The notes beneath the pieces are model-generated. The model saw only the letters and a program-made list of their open reading frames with translations, searched no databases and was not told the origin of the DNA. Of a stretch of 64,000 bases of DNA, positions 1 through 8,757 are shown one piece after another; within the stretch, counting starts at the first letter, position 1; every line of letters begins with the position of its first letter. The stretch spans positions 1 through 64,000 of the forward strand of contig NZ_QRCU01000040.1 of the NCBI RefSeq assembly GCF_003369445.1, written 5' to 3'. Position numbers and translations under genes: made by a program. This DNA comes from Arthrobacter silvisoli. Lineage in GTDB: Bacteria > Actinomycetota > Actinomycetes > Actinomycetales > Micrococcaceae.

Positions 1-27
1 CGGGGCGCCGGATGATCCGGCGCCCCG
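1..27 (-). terminator. GC-rich hairpin after the SDR gene
   Basis: A near-perfect palindrome with 12 bp arms and a 3-nt loop lies about 40 bp past the stop of the leftward SDR gene. Any U-tract on the minus strand would fall outside the window, so its use as an intrinsic terminator is inferred from the stem and its position. Confidence 0.55.
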
Positions 28-37
28 CTCTCGTCTG

Positions 38-73
38 TCTTGCCTGGCTTACCAGTCTTGCCTGGCTTACCAG
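38..73. repeat. 18-bp perfect tandem duplication over a stop codon
   Basis: TCTTGCCTGGCTTACCAG occurs twice with no spacer (38-55 and 56-73). The copy at 56-73 contains the TAA stop of the SDR gene. Because 18 bp is six codons, a second TAA lies in frame in the other copy. The arrangement looks like replication slippage at a gene end. Confidence 0.9.
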
Positions 74-1515
74 GGGCTGGGCTTGTAGTCCTTGAGGAAG
101 ACGCCGAACTGGTCCACGCCCTGCTCGCCCATGACGATCGGATCGTAGACGCGGGCGGCACCGTCCACCAGGTCCAAGGGAGCGTGGAAACCCTCCTCCA
201 TGAGCCGGACCTTGGTGTAGTGCGGGCGTTCGTCGGTGATCCAACCGGTATCCACCGCGGTCATGAGGATACCGTCCGTGTCCAGCATTTCCTGGGCACT
301 CGTGCGGGTCATCATGTTCAGTGCCGCCTTTGCCATATTGGTGTGCGGGTGCCCCGGGCCCTTGTAGACGCGGGAGAACTGCCCTTCCATGGCGGAAACG
401 TTCACGATGTACTTCCGCCGGGCGGTGGAGCGCCGCATGGCCCCGCGCAGGCGGCTCACCAGCAGGAACGGCGCCGTGACGTTGCAGAGCTGGACCTCGA
501 GCATCTCCAGCGGGTCGACCTCGTCCACGACCTGCGTCCAGCTGTTCACCGCTGCCAGGTCCGGGACCAGTCCGCCGGCGTCGATCGCGGTGCCACTGGC
601 AATGCGTTCCAGCGAGGCGGACCCGGTGGACAACGCCAGCGAAGTGATGGCGTCGCCGGCCAAAACCGGGTGTTCGCTGACGCTGTGGGCGATGGCCAGC
701 GGGTGCTTGTCATGCGCGTGGCCGAAGGTGACGAGTTCCGGGCCGCCGTTTCCTGCCTGCAGTGCCGCGGGCAGCGGCTCGTCCTCGGCGTCAACGAGCG
801 GCTTGTAGGCGTTGCCTGAACGCCGGACGGTCTGGGCCGCATTGTTGATGATGATATCCAGGGGGCCGGCCGCGTTCAGGGAATCCGTCAGTGCCATCAC
901 CTGGGACGGGTCGCGCAGATCGATCCCGACGATCTTGAGTCGGTGCAGCCATTCTGCGCTGTCCTCCATCGCTGCAAACCGTCGCGCGGCGTCCTTGGGG
1001 AAACGCGTGGTGATGGTGGTGTGGGCGCCGTCGCGCAGCAGACGCAGCGCGATGTACATGCCGATCTTCGCCCGCCCGCCGGTGAGGAGCGCGCGGCGGC
1101 CGGTCAGGTCCGTCCGGGCGTCCCGCTTGCTGTGGCTGAAGGCGGCGCATTCCGGGCACAGCTGGTGGTAGAACGCATCCACCTGGGTGTAGTGCTGCTT
1201 GCAGATGTAACAGGGCCGGGAGCGGATCAGGTGCCCGGCGATATCGCCGGTGGCCGAGCTGGCCAGCTTGTTGCCTCGGGTCTCGTCGTCGATCCGGTCC
1301 GGGGCCGCCGTCGCCGTCAGGGCCATCACGGCACGGTCGGCTTCGGCGATGGCGTCGCGCTTGGTAACCCGGCGGTGGCGCTTGACCGCCTTGAACATCT
1401 TCCCGGTGGCGCGGCGCACGGCGACGTAGTCCGGGTGCTCCTCGTCGTAGGCGTGGATCGTATTCAGGACCTTCAGGCAGGCCTGGATCTCATCAGGCGT
1501 CAACTCAGAGCTCAT
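67..1515 (-). CDS. Zinc-ribbon/SDR-fold protein, 482 aa
   Basis: The C-terminal two thirds are a short-chain dehydrogenase/reductase fold: a glycine-rich nucleotide loop (LLTGGRAKIGMY, about residues 143-154), the NNAAQ strand end, and a Ser-containing NVSAMEG segment. The N-terminal 140 residues are helical and carry a four-Cys knuckle (Cys102, Cys105, Cys120, Cys123) likely to bind zinc. In the usual YxxxK active site the residue four before Lys is Thr (HTNMAKAAL), so the catalytic Tyr appears to be missing. The ATG at 1515 is chosen because the upstream in-frame extension to 1848 overlaps glgC and is not protein-like. Substrate is unknown. It could be a non-catalytic nucleotide-binding protein or a divergent reductase. 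Confidence 0.8.
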   Translation of the reverse strand: MSSELTPDEIQACLKVLNTIHAYDEEHPDYVAVRRATGKMFKAVKRHRRVTKRDAIAEADRAVMALTATAAPDRIDDETRGNKLASSATGDIAGHLIRSRPCYICKQHYTQVDAFYHQLCPECAAFSHSKRDARTDLTGRRALLTGGRAKIGMYIALRLLRDGAHTTITTRFPKDAARRFAAMEDSAEWLHRLKIVGIDLRDPSQVMALTDSLNAAGPLDIIINNAAQTVRRSGNAYKPLVDAEDEPLPAALQAGNGGPELVTFGHAHDKHPLAIAHSVSEHPVLAGDAITSLALSTGSASLERIASGTAIDAGGLVPDLAAVNSWTQVVDEVDPLEMLEVQLCNVTAPFLLVSRLRGAMRRSTARRKYIVNVSAMEGQFSRVYKGPGHPHTNMAKAALNMMTRTSAQEMLDTDGILMTAVDTGWITDERPHYTKVRLMEEGFHAPLDLVDGAARVYDPIVMGEQGVDQFGVFLKDYKPSPW

Positions 1516-1556
1516 TGCTCCGATTTTACAGGCCCGCGGAAGGGCCTCAAAAGGAA

Positions 1557-1587
1557 CAGCCTCCCCATGCGGTGCACGGAGAGGCTG
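1557..1587 (-). terminator. Intrinsic terminator after glgC
   Basis: A 7 bp stem (CAGCCTC/GAGGCTG) lies just past the glgC stop. On the minus strand it is followed by TTCCTTTT, a short U-rich tail. It separates glgC from the SDR gene transcribed in the same direction. Confidence 0.5.
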
Positions 1588-1603
1588 CCTGGTTGGCCGC
1601 GGT

Positions 1604-2986
1604 TCAGACCTCGACGGAGGTTGCCTGGGCTTCTGCGGTCTTTTCCAAGGTTTCGCGGGCCTCAGGCAAGCCCTCGGTGACGGCCTTGACTGCCTTCGGG
1701 AGAGTGCGCCGGTACTCCGCGGAGAGAGCCAGTTCGGCCTCTTCGGGTTCCGGGACGAGCTGCCCCTTGGCCAGGACGGTGATGCCCGACTGCGTGACCT
1801 TGTAGCCGCGGGCCCGGTCCAGGTCCGGGTCGAGGCCGATGGCGGCACCGGCCGGGATCCGGACGTTCTTGTCGATGATGGCGCGGTTTACCACGGCACC
1901 CTCACCGACCCGGACCTTGTCCATGAGCACGGAGTCCTGGACACGGCTGGCGGTGCCAACATAGACATCGTTGGAGAGCACGGAGCCCTCCACGATGCCG
2001 CCGGAGACCACAACGCCGCTGGCCACGATCGAATCCAGGGCAGAGCCCACGGTCTGGTTTTCGCCGCGCACGAACTTGGCGGGCGGCGAAATGCTCTGCC
2101 GGGTGTAGATCGGCCATTCGGAGTTGTAGAGGTTGAACACCGGGACCGGCGAAATGAGGTCCATGTGGGCGTCGTAGAAGGAATCGATGGTGCCTACGTC
2201 ACGCCAGTAGGTACGGTCGCGTTCGGTCGATCCCGGGATGTTGTTGAGGGTGAAGTCGTAGACGCCGGCTTCGCCCTTGCCCACGAAGTAGGGAATGATG
2301 TCCCCGCCCATGTCATGCTTGGTGTCCAGGCGCTCGGCGTCGAGGCGGAGTGCATCCACCAGGGCGTCGGCATCGAAGACGTAGTTGCCCATCGAGGCCA
2401 GGAACTGGGTGGGATCAGCGGCGAGGCCGACGGTTTCGGCCGGCTTCTCAACGAAGGCGGAGATCTTCTGGGGATCGTTCTGGTCCACTTCGATGACGCC
2501 GAACTGATTGGCCATGGACAGCGGCTGGCGCACGGCGGCGACGGTGGCCTTGGCTCCGCTGGCAATGTGCTGTTCCACCATTTGCGAGAAGTCCATGCGG
2601 TACACGTGGTCCGCGCCAACCACCACGACAATGTCCGGGTTGGCGTCATGGATCAGGTTCAGCGACTGGTAGATCGCGTTCGCGCTGCCGAGGAACCAGC
2701 TCTTGCCCACGCGCTGCTGCGCCGGCACCGAGGCTACATACCTGCCGAGCTGGGTGGACATCCGCCACGTTTCCGAAATATGGCGGTCAAGGCTGTGCGA
2801 CTTGTATTGAGTGAGCACAACGATCTGCAGATACCCCGAATTGACCAGGTTCGACAGCGCGAAATCAATCAACCGATACCCGCCGGCGAACGGCACCGCC
2901 GGTTTAGCCCGGTCTGCAGTCAGTGGCATGAGGCGGTTCCCCTCGCCGCCGGCCAGTACGATCGCCAATACTTTTTTCAACGCCAT
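1604..2986 (-). CDS. glgC: Glucose-1-phosphate adenylyltransferase (ADP-glucose pyrophosphorylase)
   Basis: Makes ADP-glucose from glucose-1-phosphate and ATP, the committed step of bacterial glycogen/alpha-glucan synthesis. The N-terminus has the nucleotidyltransferase signature [14 protein letters not shown] (residues 10-23) followed by [21 protein letters not shown] lies near the metal site. The C-terminal third has the hexapeptide-like beta-helix pattern ([19 protein letters not shown] region) of GlgC allosteric domains. Length (460 aa) is slightly above the family's usual 400-430 because of a polar C-terminal tail. It is divergent from glgA across about 100 bp, the usual actinobacterial arrangement, so both promoters lie in 2987-3088. 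Confidence 0.95.
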   Translation of the reverse strand: MALKKVLAIVLAGGEGNRLMPLTADRAKPAVPFAGGYRLIDFALSNLVNSGYLQIVVLTQYKSHSLDRHISETWRMSTQLGRYVASVPAQQRVGKSWFLGSANAIYQSLNLIHDANPDIVVVVGADHVYRMDFSQMVEQHIASGAKATVAAVRQPLSMANQFGVIEVDQNDPQKISAFVEKPAETVGLAADPTQFLASMGNYVFDADALVDALRLDAERLDTKHDMGGDIIPYFVGKGEAGVYDFTLNNIPGSTERDRTYWRDVGTIDSFYDAHMDLISPVPVFNLYNSEWPIYTRQSISPPAKFVRGENQTVGSALDSIVASGVVVSGGIVEGSVLSNDVYVGTASRVQDSVLMDKVRVGEGAVVNRAIIDKNVRIPAGAAIGLDPDLDRARGYKVTQSGITVLAKGQLVPEPEEAELALSAEYRRTLPKAVKAVTEGLPEARETLEKTAEAQATSVEV

Positions 2987-3088
2987 TGGTGTATTTCTCC
3001 CTGTACGTCTTGAAGCCCCCCGAATAGCCCGGGCTGCCGGACTCCTTCACACTAGAACAGATACCCGGGAACGACTACGTTAGGCACC

Positions 3089-4291
3089 ATGCGCGTAGAC
3101 ATTGTGACTAAAGAATTTCCTCCCGAGATCTACGGCGGCGCCGGAGTGCACGTTGCCGAGCTCAGCCGGGTCCTCGCCAAACATGTCGAGTTGCAGGTCC
3201 GCGCTTTTGGCGCGCCCCGCGACGCCGACTTCCATGGGGCGACTGTGACGTCATATTCGACGCCCGAAGACCTTGCGACGGCAAACGCCGCCGTCCAGAC
3301 ACTGGGCGTCGACCTGCGGATCGTTCCGGACGTCGCCGGAGCGGACCTGGTGCATTCACACACCTGGTACGCGAACATGGCAGGCCACCTCGCGTCGCTC
3401 CTGCACGGGATTCCGCACGTCCTCAGCGCGCACAGCCTGGAGCCACTGCGGCCCTGGAAGGCCGAGCAACTCGGCGGCGGCTACGCGCTGTCTTCCTGGG
3501 TGGAGAAGACGGCCTATGAGGCTGCGGCAGCGATCATCGCCGTATCCGAAGGCATGCGCCAGGACATCCTGCGCAGCTACCCGGACGTGGATCCGGCCAA
3601 GGTGCGCGTGGTCCACAACGGCATTGACGTGGAACTGTGGCAGCCGGATGCCGACGACGAGCACATCCGCGCCCTCGGGATCGATCCCGCCAAGCCCAGC
3701 GTGGTATTCGTCGGCCGGAACACCCGCCAGAAGGGCGTACCTTACCTGCTTCGCGCGGCCGCCAAGCTGCCGGACGACGTCCAGCTGGTCCTCTGCCTCG
3801 GCGCCGCGGACACTCCGGAACTCGCCGCGGAAACGGCAGCCTTGATCGAGGAACTGCAGAGCAAGCGTCAAGGCGTCATCCTGATCGAGCGCATGCTGCC
3901 GCGCAAGGAACTCATCCAGGTGCTCAGCCATGCCACGGCCTTCGCCTGCCCGTCCATTTACGAGCCGCTCGGCATCGTTAACCTTGAGGCGATGGCCTGC
4001 GGTGCGGCCGTCGTTGCCAGCGCGACCGGCGGCATCCCCGAGGTCGTCAACCACGGCGAAACCGGCCTGCTGGTGGAGTTGGACCAGGTCACCGACGGGA
4101 CCGGCACCCCGCTGGACCCGGAGAAGTTCGTGGCCGACTTCGCCGCAGCCCTCACCGAAGTAGTTTCCGACCCGGAACGGGCGAAGGTCATGGGGGCCGC
4201 GGGCCGGGCGCGGGCCGAAGCCCATTTCTCCTGGGAATCGATCACCCAGACCACCCTCGAGGTGTACCGCTCCGTGCTCGACAAGCACTGA
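3089..4291 (+). CDS. glgA: Glycogen synthase, GT4 family (actinobacterial GlgA)
   Basis: Retaining glycosyltransferase of the actinobacterial GlgA type (about 390-400 aa; 400 here), acting on the ADP-glucose made by the divergent glgC. The N-terminal Rossmann domain has KEFPPEIYGGAGVHV. The C-terminal nucleotide-sugar domain has FVGRNTRQKG and the acidic EPLGIVNLEAMACG motif typical of GT4. In mycobacteria the homologue (GlgM) can instead make maltose-1-phosphate for the GlgE route, and the sequence alone does not separate these roles. The ATG start sits about 28 bp past a possible -10 region. The gene ends just before a strong hairpin. Confidence 0.92.
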   Translation: MRVDIVTKEFPPEIYGGAGVHVAELSRVLAKHVELQVRAFGAPRDADFHGATVTSYSTPEDLATANAAVQTLGVDLRIVPDVAGADLVHSHTWYANMAGHLASLLHGIPHVLSAHSLEPLRPWKAEQLGGGYALSSWVEKTAYEAAAAIIAVSEGMRQDILRSYPDVDPAKVRVVHNGIDVELWQPDADDEHIRALGIDPAKPSVVFVGRNTRQKGVPYLLRAAAKLPDDVQLVLCLGAADTPELAAETAALIEELQSKRQGVILIERMLPRKELIQVLSHATAFACPSIYEPLGIVNLEAMACGAAVVASATGGIPEVVNHGETGLLVELDQVTDGTGTPLDPEKFVADFAAALTEVVSDPERAKVMGAAGRARAEAHFSWESITQTTLEVYRSVLDKH

Positions 4292-4324
4292 CTCGCCTGG
4301 GCGGAACACCCGCCCATGGATGCG

Positions 4325-4380
4325 CGACGGCGGCGCCGCACCTTCCGCAAGCAACTTGCGAAGGTACGGCGCCGCCGTCG
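4325..4380. terminator. Bidirectional terminator between convergent genes
   Basis: CGACGGCGGCGCCG at 4325-4338 pairs perfectly with 4367-4380, and the inner CCTTCCGCAAG/CTTGCGAAGG arms extend the stem. It lies between glgA (+) and the acyl-CoA oxidase gene (-) and could end both transcripts. Confidence 0.8.
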
Positions 4381-4418
4381 TCATTTCGGCTTGGTGCTGT
4401 TCAACCGTTGGGTCCAGT

Positions 4419-6497
4419 TCAGCGCTTGAGAGCTGGGAGGTGCTTCTCCTCAACAGGAATTGAACCGCTCGCCCGCTGTGCCTGGAAGTAGTCGCGCGCC
4501 TCGTCCTGCCGCTCCTGCTCCGCGCCGGAGGCAATGGCCGCGCGAAGGTGTTCCGGGCCGTAGCCGAAGGCATCCACAAGGTCGAGGGCATGCGGGCGGA
4601 TTTTCACCAACAGCCGGTTGATGTAGGCGCCGACGGTGCGGCCGCGCTGCATGGAGAGCCGGCCGTTCATCAGGTACCAGGACAGATGGGTTTCGATCAG
4701 GGACAGGCCGAAGAGGTCGCGCAGCCACGTGAGCACCTGCAGGGTACCCGGGTCCTTGACGGAGGCAAGCGCCTCGGTGAACGCCTCCCATTGCAGGAGC
4801 TCGGCGTGGGCGCGCGCGGCGTCAATGAGGTCGTCCTGATGGTGATTGAACAAGGCGGCGGCCTGGTGCTGGGGCAGCTTGTTCGCACCTTTCAGGGCCG
4901 AGCCCACCTCGGCGACCATCGATTGCACCCTGTCGGTAAGGAGGGTGCGCTGGCCTTCCTCGTCCCGCAAGGCGAGCGCGGCTTTCTGGACCGAACCGTT
5001 GTCGGCGACGAACTGGGCAACCTGACGCAGTCCCGTCCGGTGCAGGGCAACATCGGCGGCCTGCGAAGCCACGAACCGTGCCAGCACACCGAAATCCACG
5101 GAGCGGAATTCCTTGGCATAGTCGGCCAGCAGGCGTTTTGCCACGAGCTGGAGCAGCACGGTGTTGTCGCCCTCGAAGGTGGCATAGACGTCGAGGTCCG
5201 AGCGCAGCGAGGCAAAGCGGTTCTCGATCAGGAAGCCCGCGCCGCCGCAGGCTTCACGGCACTCCTGCAGGGTGTCCAGCGCGTGCCAGGTGCTCAGCGG
5301 TTTGAGCGCGGCGGCCAGCGTTTCAAGGTCCTGCCGGCCGGCGTCGGTGTCCTGTTTCCCGGAAAAGACGTCGTCGAACTTCTCCAAGAGCTGTTCGTGG
5401 GCGAATGCTGCCGCGTACGTCGTGGCGAGGCGGGTGAACAGGCGCCGCTGGTGGCGCTGGTAGTCAAGCAGCACCTCTTCCTCGACCGGAGAGGAGGAGG
5501 TGAACTGGCGCCGTTCGCTGGCGTACCGGATGGCTGTTTTCAGGGCAATTTTGCTCGCCGCCACGGCGGCACCGTCCAGCGACACCCGCCCCTGCACCAG
5601 GGTGCCGAGCATGGTGAAGAAGCGCCGGCCGGGGCTGGAGATTGGCGAAAAGTATTCGCCGTCGGGGGAGACGCTGCCGTAGCGGTCAAGCAGATTGGTC
5701 CGCGGAATCCGCACGTTGCTGAAATGCAGGCGGCCGTTATCGATGCCGTTGAGTCCGCCCTTGACCCCGTCGTCCTCGCCGCCGATGCCGGGGAGGAATT
5801 CCTTGCTTTGCGGATCACGCAGGGGAACGTAAAAGGCATGGACGCCGTGGTTGACGTTGCGGGTCACCAGCTGGGCGAACACCACGGCGGCGAGGCCGTC
5901 GTTGGCCGCGTTGCCGATGTAGTCCTTCCATGCGGCCCGGAACGGGGTGTGGATAACGAATTCCTGCGCGTCCTCGTCATAGGTGGCCGTAGTGGCGATG
6001 CTCGCGACGTCCGAGCCGTGTCCGGTTTCCGTCATGGCGAAGCAGCCCGGGATCTCCAGGCTCATGATGCCGGGCAGCCACTTGTCGTGGTGTCCGGCGG
6101 TGCCGAGGTGGAGGACGGCGGAGCCGAAAAGGCCCCACTGCACGCCGGCCTTGATCTGCAGCGAGGGATCGGCTGTGACGAGCTCCTCGAATCCGGCAAT
6201 GTTGCCGCCGTGATCGTCCGAGCCGCCAAGCCGCGCGGGAAAGGCCCGGTGCACGGCGTTGTTCTCCACCAGGTATCCCAGTTGCGCGAACACCCGCTTC
6301 CGGTGTTCGGTGTGGGTCAGGCCCTCGATCTTGTGCACCTCTGGCCGGCCGGCCAGTTCGCGGGCTGCGCGCCGGACGTCCGCCCAGCGGCCGAGCAACA
6401 GTTCGCCAAGCGCAGCGACGTCGACGGCCGGGGTGCCGGCGTTTCCGAATCCGGCGGGCGTGGTGCCTGATGCGGCGCGGTCAGCTACTTCAGTCAT
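4419..6497 (-). CDS. Acyl-CoA oxidase (acyl-CoA dehydrogenase superfamily)
   Basis: Flavoprotein for the first step of fatty-acid beta-oxidation, introducing a trans-2 double bond. The 692 aa length and signature blocks match acyl-CoA oxidases rather than the roughly 380-aa dehydrogenases: CFAMTETGHGSDVASIATTA (FAD/substrate-binding block), then a GGLNGIDNGRLHFSNVRIPR block, and a C-terminal helical half with the GGAGFL motif. Oxidases pass electrons to O2; a dehydrogenase role with an electron-transfer flavoprotein cannot be excluded. The gene is divergent from the thiolase operon, with a tetR gene between and reading with it. Mycobacterial loci place fadE5 in the equivalent position. Confidence 0.88.
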   Translation of the reverse strand: MTEVADRAASGTTPAGFGNAGTPAVDVAALGELLLGRWADVRRAARELAGRPEVHKIEGLTHTEHRKRVFAQLGYLVENNAVHRAFPARLGGSDDHGGNIAGFEELVTADPSLQIKAGVQWGLFGSAVLHLGTAGHHDKWLPGIMSLEIPGCFAMTETGHGSDVASIATTATYDEDAQEFVIHTPFRAAWKDYIGNAANDGLAAVVFAQLVTRNVNHGVHAFYVPLRDPQSKEFLPGIGGEDDGVKGGLNGIDNGRLHFSNVRIPRTNLLDRYGSVSPDGEYFSPISSPGRRFFTMLGTLVQGRVSLDGAAVAASKIALKTAIRYASERRQFTSSSPVEEEVLLDYQRHQRRLFTRLATTYAAAFAHEQLLEKFDDVFSGKQDTDAGRQDLETLAAALKPLSTWHALDTLQECREACGGAGFLIENRFASLRSDLDVYATFEGDNTVLLQLVAKRLLADYAKEFRSVDFGVLARFVASQAADVALHRTGLRQVAQFVADNGSVQKAALALRDEEGQRTLLTDRVQSMVAEVGSALKGANKLPQHQAAALFNHHQDDLIDAARAHAELLQWEAFTEALASVKDPGTLQVLTWLRDLFGLSLIETHLSWYLMNGRLSMQRGRTVGAYINRLLVKIRPHALDLVDAFGYGPEHLRAAIASGAEQERQDEARDYFQAQRASGSIPVEEKHLPALKR

Positions 6498-6527
6498 GTG
6501 ATTCCTTCGCGGTTTCCATACGGTGGG

Positions 6528-7292
6528 TCATTGTTGGGTGCGGGTCATTGCTGCGTCTGTGCGGCCCTGCCCCCGCGGGGCGATCCCAACGCACAGCCAG
6601 TCGGTGATGTGCCCGGCCATCGCCTGCTGGTCGGGCTTGGCGGGGGAGTCCGGCGAACTGAGCCACAGCTCGCCGGCGTTACGCACCATGCCGATGGCCG
6701 CCGTCGGCCAATAACTGACCAGGGTCTCGGCGTCGGGACCGAGCTGTTCGCGCATCGGGGCGGCCATCATGGCGCTGATCGATTCGAAGAAGTGTCCCAA
6801 GGCGCCGGAGGCTGCAATAGCGTCCTGCTGGCCGGCGTCCCCCTGCGGCAAGCGCGTGACAAAGGCATAGACGTTCGGGCTCGACGCGGCCATCTGCAGG
6901 TAGGCCGACACCATGGCGAACAGGCCTTCGCGCGGCGTCGTGGCCGCGGCCACGGCTTCCTTCATCTTCCGTTGCATTTGCGCCAGGACTACTTCGCCCA
7001 TGGCCTGCTGGAGCCCCGCCTTGTCGCCGAAGTAGCGGTAGAACACCGGTTTCGAGGTGCCGGCCGCGGTGGCGATGTCCTCCATCGACGCGTCGCGCCC
7101 CAGGGTGTGCACGGCCTTGCGCGCGGCCTTGATCAGTTCCCGTCGGCGTTCTTCCCGGTGGCCTTGCCAACGGGCAGAACGGCCGTCGACGGCGGGCTGC
7201 GCGAAGTCCGCCGCTCCCATCCGGAGGCGGGCGGCGGACCCGGAGGCCGTCTGACTGGATGCCGCTTGCTTGGGTGCTGTGACGCTGTTCAC
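6528..7292 (-). CDS. TetR-family regulator of the fatty-acid cluster
   Basis: The N-terminal helix-turn-helix is clear: a DASMEDIATAAGTSKPVFYRYF block, ending in the usual xxxFYRYF, after about 45 disordered residues. The ligand-binding half is poorly conserved, as normal for TetR. The GTG at 7292 is taken as start because it gives 254 aa and lies immediately beside a palindromic operator; longer in-frame extensions run into the thiolase gene. It reads with the acyl-CoA oxidase gene and away from the thiolase operon, so it probably represses both in response to an acyl-CoA ligand (inferred). Confidence 0.85.
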   Translation of the reverse strand: MNSVTAPKQAASSQTASGSAARLRMGAADFAQPAVDGRSARWQGHREERRRELIKAARKAVHTLGRDASMEDIATAAGTSKPVFYRYFGDKAGLQQAMGEVVLAQMQRKMKEAVAAATTPREGLFAMVSAYLQMAASSPNVYAFVTRLPQGDAGQQDAIAASGALGHFFESISAMMAAPMREQLGPDAETLVSYWPTAAIGMVRNAGELWLSSPDSPAKPDQQAMAGHITDWLCVGIAPRGQGRTDAAMTRTQQ

Positions 7293-7329
7293 GTTACTCA
7301 GCGTATCAGGTACGCTGGGTATCAGTAAC
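7293..7329. promoter_or_regulatory. Palindromic operator between tetR and the thiolase operon
   Basis: Nested inverted repeats: GTTACT (7293-7298) with AGTAAC (7324-7329), and CAGCGTA (7299-7305) with TACGCTG (7311-7317). The half-site TATCAG also recurs directly (7304-7309 and 7320-7325). Its position at the divergent tetR/fadA boundary fits an autoregulated TetR operator. Confidence 0.7.
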
Positions 7330-7368
7330 CCGAACCAAGCGTCTTGAACAACGCGTAAGGAGCAACGC

Positions 7369-8757
7369 ATGCCTGAAGCAGCACTGTCCCCGGAAGAAAG
7401 CCACGAGCGGCAAGGGCAGCCCCTGGCTCGCGCGCGCGGCGTCCGCAAGGCGGTGGTGATCGGCGGTAACAGAATCCCGTTCGCCCGTAGCGGCGGCGCC
7501 TACACCAGGTCCTCCAATCAGGACATGCTCACCGCCGCGCTCGACGGATTGATCGCCCGCTTCGGCCTGCAAGAGGAGAGGCTCGGTGAAGTTGCCGCTG
7601 GTGCCGTGCTGAAGCATTCGCGGGACTTCAACCTGACCCGTGAAGCTGTCCTCGGATCAGCCTTGTCGGCCGAAACCCCCGCCTACGACCTGCAGCAGGC
7701 CTGCGCCACCGGCCTGGAGACGGTGCTCGGCCTGGCCAACAAGATCAAGCTGGGCCAGATCGATTCCGCGGTGGCCGGTGGCGTGGACTCTGCCTCCGAC
7801 GCCCCGATCGCCGTCAGCGACGGCCTGCGCGGGGTGTTGCTGGACCTCAACCGGGCCAAGACCCTTTCCGCGCGCCTCAAAGTGCTCTCGCGGTTGCGCC
7901 CGAAGGACATCGCCCCGGACGCTCCGGACACCGGCGAACCCCGCACGGGCCTGTCCATGGGTGAGCACCAGGCACTCACCACGGCACAGTGGAAGATCAC
8001 GCGCGAGGCCCAGGACGAACTCGCCTACAACAGCCACCGCAACCTCGCGGCGGCCTACGATCGCGGCTTCTTCGACGACCTGCTCACCCCGTACCGCGGC
8101 TTGACCCGGGATTCGAACCTGCGCCCCGACACGTCACTGGAGAAGCTGGCCACCCTGAAACCGGTGTTCGGCAAGACCCTTGGCGCCGAGGCGACCATGA
8201 CCGCCGGCAACTCCACGCCGCTCACTGACGGTGCCTCCGCTGTATTGCTCGGAAGCGAGGAATGGGCCGACGAACGGGGCCTGCCCAAGTTGGCCACGGT
8301 GCTGGACGGCGAGGCCGCCGCCGTCGACTTCGTCCATGGGAAGGACGGCCTGCTGATGGCCCCGGCATTTGCGGTGCCGCGGCTCCTTGCGCGCAACGGA
8401 CTGACACTTGCGGACTTTGACTTCTTCGAGATCCACGAAGCCTTCGCCGGCACCGTCCTCAGCACTTTGGCCGCCTGGGAAGACGAAGACTTCGGACGCC
8501 GCCGCCTCGGTCTTCCGGGCGCCTTCGGTTCCATCGACCGCAGCAAGCTCAACGTCAACGGCTCCTCGCTGGCTGCCGGCCATCCCTTCGCCGCAACAGG
8601 CGGGCGCATCGTTGCCTCCCTGGCGAAAATGCTCCACGCCAAGGGCATGGTGGACGGTCGCCCGGCGCGGGGCCTGGTCTCCATTTGCGCGGCGGGCGGG
8701 CAGGGCGTCGTGGCGATCCTTGAGGCGTACCCGGCAGCGGAAGGCGGACAGGCATGA
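7369..8757 (+). CDS. fadA2: Acetyl-CoA acyltransferase (thiolase), FadA2-like
   Basis: Thiolase of 462 aa, for the last step of beta-oxidation or the reverse condensation. The nucleophilic-cysteine block is LQQACATGLETV. The C-terminal active-site blocks are FFEIHEAFAG (the usual NEAFA written HEAFA), NGSSLAAGHPFAATGGR and SICAAGGQG. An AAGGAG ribosome-binding site precedes the ATG. It is the first gene of a translationally coupled operon: its stop overlaps the next ATG by 4 bp. Gene order fadA2-fabG4-htdX beside an acyl-CoA oxidase/dehydrogenase matches a conserved mycobacterial locus, which supports the symbol. Confidence 0.9.
   Translation: MPEAALSPEESHERQGQPLARARGVRKAVVIGGNRIPFARSGGAYTRSSNQDMLTAALDGLIARFGLQEERLGEVAAGAVLKHSRDFNLTREAVLGSALSAETPAYDLQQACATGLETVLGLANKIKLGQIDSAVAGGVDSASDAPIAVSDGLRGVLLDLNRAKTLSARLKVLSRLRPKDIAPDAPDTGEPRTGLSMGEHQALTTAQWKITREAQDELAYNSHRNLAAAYDRGFFDDLLTPYRGLTRDSNLRPDTSLEKLATLKPVFGKTLGAEATMTAGNSTPLTDGASAVLLGSEEWADERGLPKLATVLDGEAAAVDFVHGKDGLLMAPAFAVPRLLARNGLTLADFDFFEIHEAFAGTVLSTLAAWEDEDFGRRRLGLPGAFGSIDRSKLNVNGSSLAAGHPFAATGGRIVASLAKMLHAKGMVDGRPARGLVSICAAGGQGVVAILEAYPAAEGGQA

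Noticed and set aside
4548..6470. 640-aa open frame on the + strand
   Set aside because: Antisense to the acyl-CoA oxidase; composition is that of a high-GC shadow frame with no motifs.
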